From positions 1 to 21,553 of the IMG/VR virus record IMGVR_UViG_3300044837_000035: DNA of 21,553 bases; one strand, written 5' to 3'. A program made the position numbers and the translations under genes. The stretch comes from a virus. The first letter of the stretch is position 1, and each line of letters begins with the position of its first letter. The notes beneath the pieces are model-generated. The model did no database searches. It was not told the DNA's origin and worked only from the letters and a program-made list of their open reading frames with translations. This document shows positions 19,796 to 21,553 of this stretch, one piece after another.

Positions 19796-20280
19796 GCGGC
19801 GATCCTCGGCGATTTCATCAGCATGCCGAGGCGCCGCTGCGAGGCGATCGCCAAGGCGGCATCTGCCTTAGAGCCGATGCCCATCAATGCAGTGCCGACG
19901 CTTGGTGATCGCCCCACAGTTTGGTCAGGACGCTCGAACTTCACCTTCGGCAGGAACATCAGTGACGAAGACAGCGGCGCGTACTGCTGAAACCACGGCG
20001 CACTCGTACGGTCTGGTGTGAGCGCGATGCCGTTGCCATGCCGAAAGAACTTCGCCAACCAAGGCGCTAGGGCATTGCGACCGCCAAATGGCGGATTCAT
20101 CCAGACGAAGCCGCGCCATTCAGCTTTGAGGCCGTCGTGCCGTTCGTAATAAAGGGCTGGGACGTGGCACCCTCCCGGAGAGGCAGCAACGTCCATATCA
20201 AAGCGGCAGCCGAGCGCGTCGAAGATATACTTGGGCGTGTACCATTCGTTGCTTTTCCCGAGGGCTTCCCAGTGGCTCAT
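19792..20280 (-). CDS. Phage Dam-type DNA N6-adenine methyltransferase
   Basis: This 162-residue protein belongs to the phage DNA N-6-adenine-methyltransferase family. Motifs are SNEWYTPKYIFDALG (10-24), a target or SAM region FDMDVAASPGG (27-37), and the catalytic WMNPPFGGRN (60-69), a variant of D/N-PP-Y/F that flips and methylates adenine. LFRPDQTVG-like residues around 117-123 resemble family motifs. It is short, as usual for this phage family. ATG 20280 overlaps the preceding stop as ATGA, so the 14 residues upstream in frame are excluded. Methylation may protect phage DNA from host restriction or mark origin DNA; no cognate restriction gene lies nearby, so it is probably a solitary enzyme. 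Recognition sequence cannot be read. Confidence 0.9.
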   Translation of the reverse strand: MSHWEALGKSNEWYTPKYIFDALGCRFDMDVAASPGGCHVPALYYERHDGLKAEWRGFVWMNPPFGGRNALAPWLAKFFRHGNGIALTPDRTSAPWFQQYAPLSSSLMFLPKVKFERPDQTVGRSPSVGTALMGIGSKADAALAIASQRRLGMLMKSPRIAA

Positions 20281-20432
20281 GCGAGCGCCAGGCACTTGGT
20301 GGTCAAGTCCCGCAGCCTGCACAGCCAGACATAGCTCCGGGTTTTCTTGTAGGCCGCTTCTGCTCTTGCGCGTTGCTTCTCTACGCGGGTGAGGGCTTGG
20401 CGGCGGCGTCTGTCTTTCTCTCGGATGGTCAT
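20277..20432 (-). CDS. Small basic helical protein
   Basis: A 51-residue protein from ATG 20432 to a stop overlapping the methyltransferase start (ATGA). It is strongly basic and helical (MTIREKDRRRRQALTRVEKQ, then RARAEAAYKKTRSYVWLCRL) with a short hydrophobic end. I find no clear ribosome-binding site, so its expression rests on the downstream coupling. It may bind nucleic acid; function unknown. Confidence 0.55.
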   Translation of the reverse strand: MTIREKDRRRRQALTRVEKQRARAEAAYKKTRSYVWLCRLRDLTTKCLALA

Positions 20433-20463
20433 GTGTGGCTCGCTGCGCTCGCGGAGTCCTGCA

Positions 20464-20853
20464 TCACGAACCTTCCTGCTCCGGTTCCTCGAAATACTTG
20501 CAGGCATTCTCGAACTCGATGCCGCCCTTCTGCACGAAGCCTTCGAACATCTCCGCAGCCTTGCGACATGCGTTGACCTCGACATTCTTCGGCGCCGTTT
20601 CCTCTTTCTGATTGGCGAGTGCTGCCGACGTTCTGCGCCGTCCCCAATACGGAAGATCGCCCAGGTGCGCGCAATGCTGGCAACGTTTGCCTTGAGGCCC
20701 CGTGCCGGCGAAATGCGCCATGCCAGGCACCGGATACTTTTCGTCCGGCGCAGCCTTGAGTAGGATGTGCCCCTCGCCTCGCGCTGACCTGATCTTGTTC
20801 GGCATAAGATTGCCGGTGAAAAGATCGCGTTGCATCGGACGTTTCGTGATCAC
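20464..20853 (-). CDS. Four-cysteine phage protein, possible metal or Fe-S binder
   Basis: This 129-residue protein starts with GTG 20853 (strong GGAGG, 6-nt spacer; GTGA overlap with the previous stop), so a longer frame to 20907 is not used. The features are RCQHCAHLGDLPYW (about 57-70), NACRKAAEMF (about 97-106) and ENACKYFEE (about 116-124). The CxxC ... C ... C pattern with the ending 'ACxYFE' is a recognisable small phage protein family whose cysteines probably hold zinc or an iron-sulfur cluster. The N terminus (KRPMQRDLFTGNLMPNKIRS) is basic. It is made in the early part of the operon, before the methyltransferase. Role is unknown; DNA- or host-directed regulation is possible. Confidence 0.72.
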   Translation of the reverse strand: MITKRPMQRDLFTGNLMPNKIRSARGEGHILLKAAPDEKYPVPGMAHFAGTGPQGKRCQHCAHLGDLPYWGRRRTSAALANQKEETAPKNVEVNACRKAAEMFEGFVQKGGIEFENACKYFEEPEQEGS

Positions 20854-20987
20854 GGTTTGCCTCCGTTCGTCAGCCGATCGCGAAACCACTCCGCGATCTT
20901 CCGCCATCTAGTCGCGCAAGCGTTGTGGCGGTCTGCCATCCAAAGCGCTGCTCTCGCTCCCAGTTTCCATGCTTTGTCGAATTGCAT
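20850..20987 (-). CDS. Very small charged protein overlapping two neighbours
   Basis: This gene encodes 45 residues from ATG 20987, which has AGGAAG with a 6-nt spacer, to TGA 20850-20852, overlapping the next GTG start. It overlaps the previous gene by 80 nt in another frame. The sequence (MQFDKAWKLGARAALWMADR, then HNACATRWRKIAEWFRDRL) is a charged amphipathic helix. Support comes from the ribosome-binding site and the coupling; no family is known. It is possible that the preceding gene's end is the artefact instead. Confidence 0.5.
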   Translation of the reverse strand: MQFDKAWKLGARAALWMADRHNACATRWRKIAEWFRDRLTNGGKP

Positions 20988-21291
20988 TTGCTTCTTCCTG
21001 ATGCCGATTCTCCGCGGCCTTGGCGCTTGAGATGCGCTGCGTGAGGGTTTTGATTTCACGGTGATGGATGGTTCGCGCCTCACCGTTCCAGTAGGCCCGC
21101 ACGCGACGCGGGGTCCATTTCAGGTCGCGAGCTGCGCGCTCATACCAAGCCTTCAGGTTCTCGCCCCGCTTGAGCGGCACGGCATTCCACAAAAGCTCTT
21201 GCGCTTCAGCCAACTCAGACACTTCAGACTCCACGATCTTGGGTGGAATACCCAACCTCTTGGCCACAAACGCCTCCATCATGTTGAACAT
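20908..21291 (-). CDS. Putative DNA-binding regulatory protein, first gene of the operon
   Basis: This gene encodes 127 residues. The frame is open to 21393, but that start lies inside the terminator stem, so I chose ATG 21291 (AAAGGA about 13 bases upstream); ATGs at 21282 and 21279 are alternatives. The N-terminal half is helical and acidic (IPPKIVESEVSELAEAQELL). Residues about 45-80 (ENLKAWYERAARDLKWTPRR, VRAYWNGEARTIHHREIK) look like a helix-turn-helix: an 'RAARxLxWxxxRVRxxWxGEARxI' pattern found in small alphaproteobacterial phage proteins. The C-terminal part is disordered. Its place after a structured leader suggests early expression and possible regulation of the operon. Confidence 0.62.
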   Translation of the reverse strand: MFNMMEAFVAKRLGIPPKIVESEVSELAEAQELLWNAVPLKRGENLKAWYERAARDLKWTPRRVRAYWNGEARTIHHREIKTLTQRISSAKAAENRHQEEANAIRQSMETGSESSALDGRPPQRLRD

Positions 21292-21360
21292 GACGAAGCG
21301 CCAATCCTTTGAACCGATAGGTGCAGTCCTGCGCAGGATTGCTTGCCGGCTTGCTGCGCA

Positions 21361-21404
21361 GAAAAATAGAAAGACCCCGCCGCACGTTCCCACAAGCGGC
21401 GAGG
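21361..21404 (-). terminator. Intrinsic terminator
   Basis: Read on the minus strand, a 9-bp stem (CCTCGCCGC / GCGGCGGGG, one G-T pair) closes a 12-nt loop (21384-21395) and is followed by a T-rich tail TCTTTCTATTTTT. This is a standard Rho-independent terminator for transcription moving left. It would end a transcript from beyond the right edge, or act as an attenuator in the leader of the operon starting at 21291. Confidence 0.82.
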
Positions 21405-21456
21405 CGAGGTGTCCGGTGCGAGCTCAGGCAGTTGCGCCGGATGGGGGAGAAGAGAT

Positions 21457-21488
21457 CGGGCCGACACGAGGGGGGTCGCATCGGCCCG
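21457..21488. repeat. Inverted repeat in the leader, first pair
   Basis: CGGGCCGA (21457-21464) and TCGGCCCG (21481-21488) are perfect 8-bp inverted arms around a 16-base spacer with a G-run. It could form a leader hairpin or bind a dimeric protein. Confidence 0.6.
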
Positions 21489-21528
21489 TCGCTGCGGCGA
21501 GGGGAGATCGGGGAGGAAACCGCAGCGA
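21489..21528. repeat. Inverted repeat in the leader, second pair
   Basis: TCGCTGCGG (21489-21497) and CCGCAGCGA (21520-21528) are perfect 9-bp arms around 22 bases of purine-rich sequence. It starts directly after the first inverted repeat, so the two hairpins could stack ahead of the terminator. Confidence 0.62.
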
Positions 21529-21553
21529 ATATGAATTCAGGATCGCGCAGGCT

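Larger units (their letters stand above)
21292..21553. other. Non-coding leader region at the right edge
   Basis: No gene is supported in these 262 bases. The region contains two inverted repeats, an intrinsic terminator and several AGATCGGG units. One minus-strand frame runs in from the right edge and stops at 21424, twenty bases before the terminator stem; it could be the end of an upstream gene but is too short to call. Confidence 0.5.

Noticed and set aside
21292-21393. Earlier start of the first gene at 21393
   Set aside because: It would begin inside the terminator loop and read through the T-rich tail.
1-21553. tRNA genes, integrase, repressor and attachment sites
   Set aside because: I looked for cloverleaf-like segments, tyrosine or serine recombinase motifs and repressor-like divergent promoters and found none; all supported genes face one way.

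Overview
The window is a stretch of a tailed double-stranded DNA phage or prophage with podovirus-type head and tail genes. Every gene I can support lies on the minus strand, so transcription runs from the right edge (about 21,300) to the left edge. The DNA is GC-rich. The closest family resemblances I recognise are phages and prophages of Alphaproteobacteria, especially Rhizobiales; that host guess is inference, because no host gene, tRNA, integrase or attachment site is visible.

Layout in transcription order. (1) 21553-21292 is a non-coding leader with two adjacent inverted repeats and a strong intrinsic terminator. (2) 21291-18230 is a replication and DNA-metabolism block: a putative DNA-binding protein, small proteins, a four-cysteine protein, a Dam-type N6-adenine methyltransferase, a VRR-NUC nuclease, a winged-helix replication initiator and a probable helicase-loader-type partner. 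Inside the initiator gene are five iteron-like repeats, four of them exactly 22 bp apart and read in different frames, so this is a probable internal origin as in lambda O. (3) 18233-15720 holds small unknown proteins, a 42-residue membrane protein, an exported staphylococcal-nuclease-like enzyme, a three-zinc-finger protein and a small helix-turn-helix protein. (4) 15648-13881 encodes the small and large terminase subunits. (5) 13884-11012 is an accessory insert between terminase and portal: a TylF/MycF-type O-methyltransferase, a glycosyltransferase-like protein and five small proteins. (6) 11019-4551 is the head module: portal with a very long C-terminal coiled coil, a fibre-like protein, small proteins, scaffold, and an SU10/DUF5309-type major capsid protein. 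(7) 4496-1 is the connector and tail module: two paralogous tiny basic proteins, a zinc-ribbon protein, an adaptor, a tail protein with an inserted FCCH-like domain, and the start of a tail fibre gene cut by the window edge.

The genes are packed very tightly. I count 21 neighbouring pairs joined by a 4-nt stop/start overlap (ATGA, GTGA or TTGA) and six by a 1-nt overlap, so translational coupling seems to be the main organising principle, and these overlaps decide many starts. Only three spaces without a supported gene exceed about 50 nt: the leader, 15649-15719 before the terminase genes, and 4497-4550 after the capsid gene.

The points most worth following up are the iteron array inside the initiator gene, the methyltransferase plus glycosyltransferase-like pair in the late operon, the membrane-protein plus exported-nuclease pair, and the recurrent cysteine-rich mini-proteins. 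No lysis genes, integrase or repressor were recognised, so the genome clearly extends beyond both edges.
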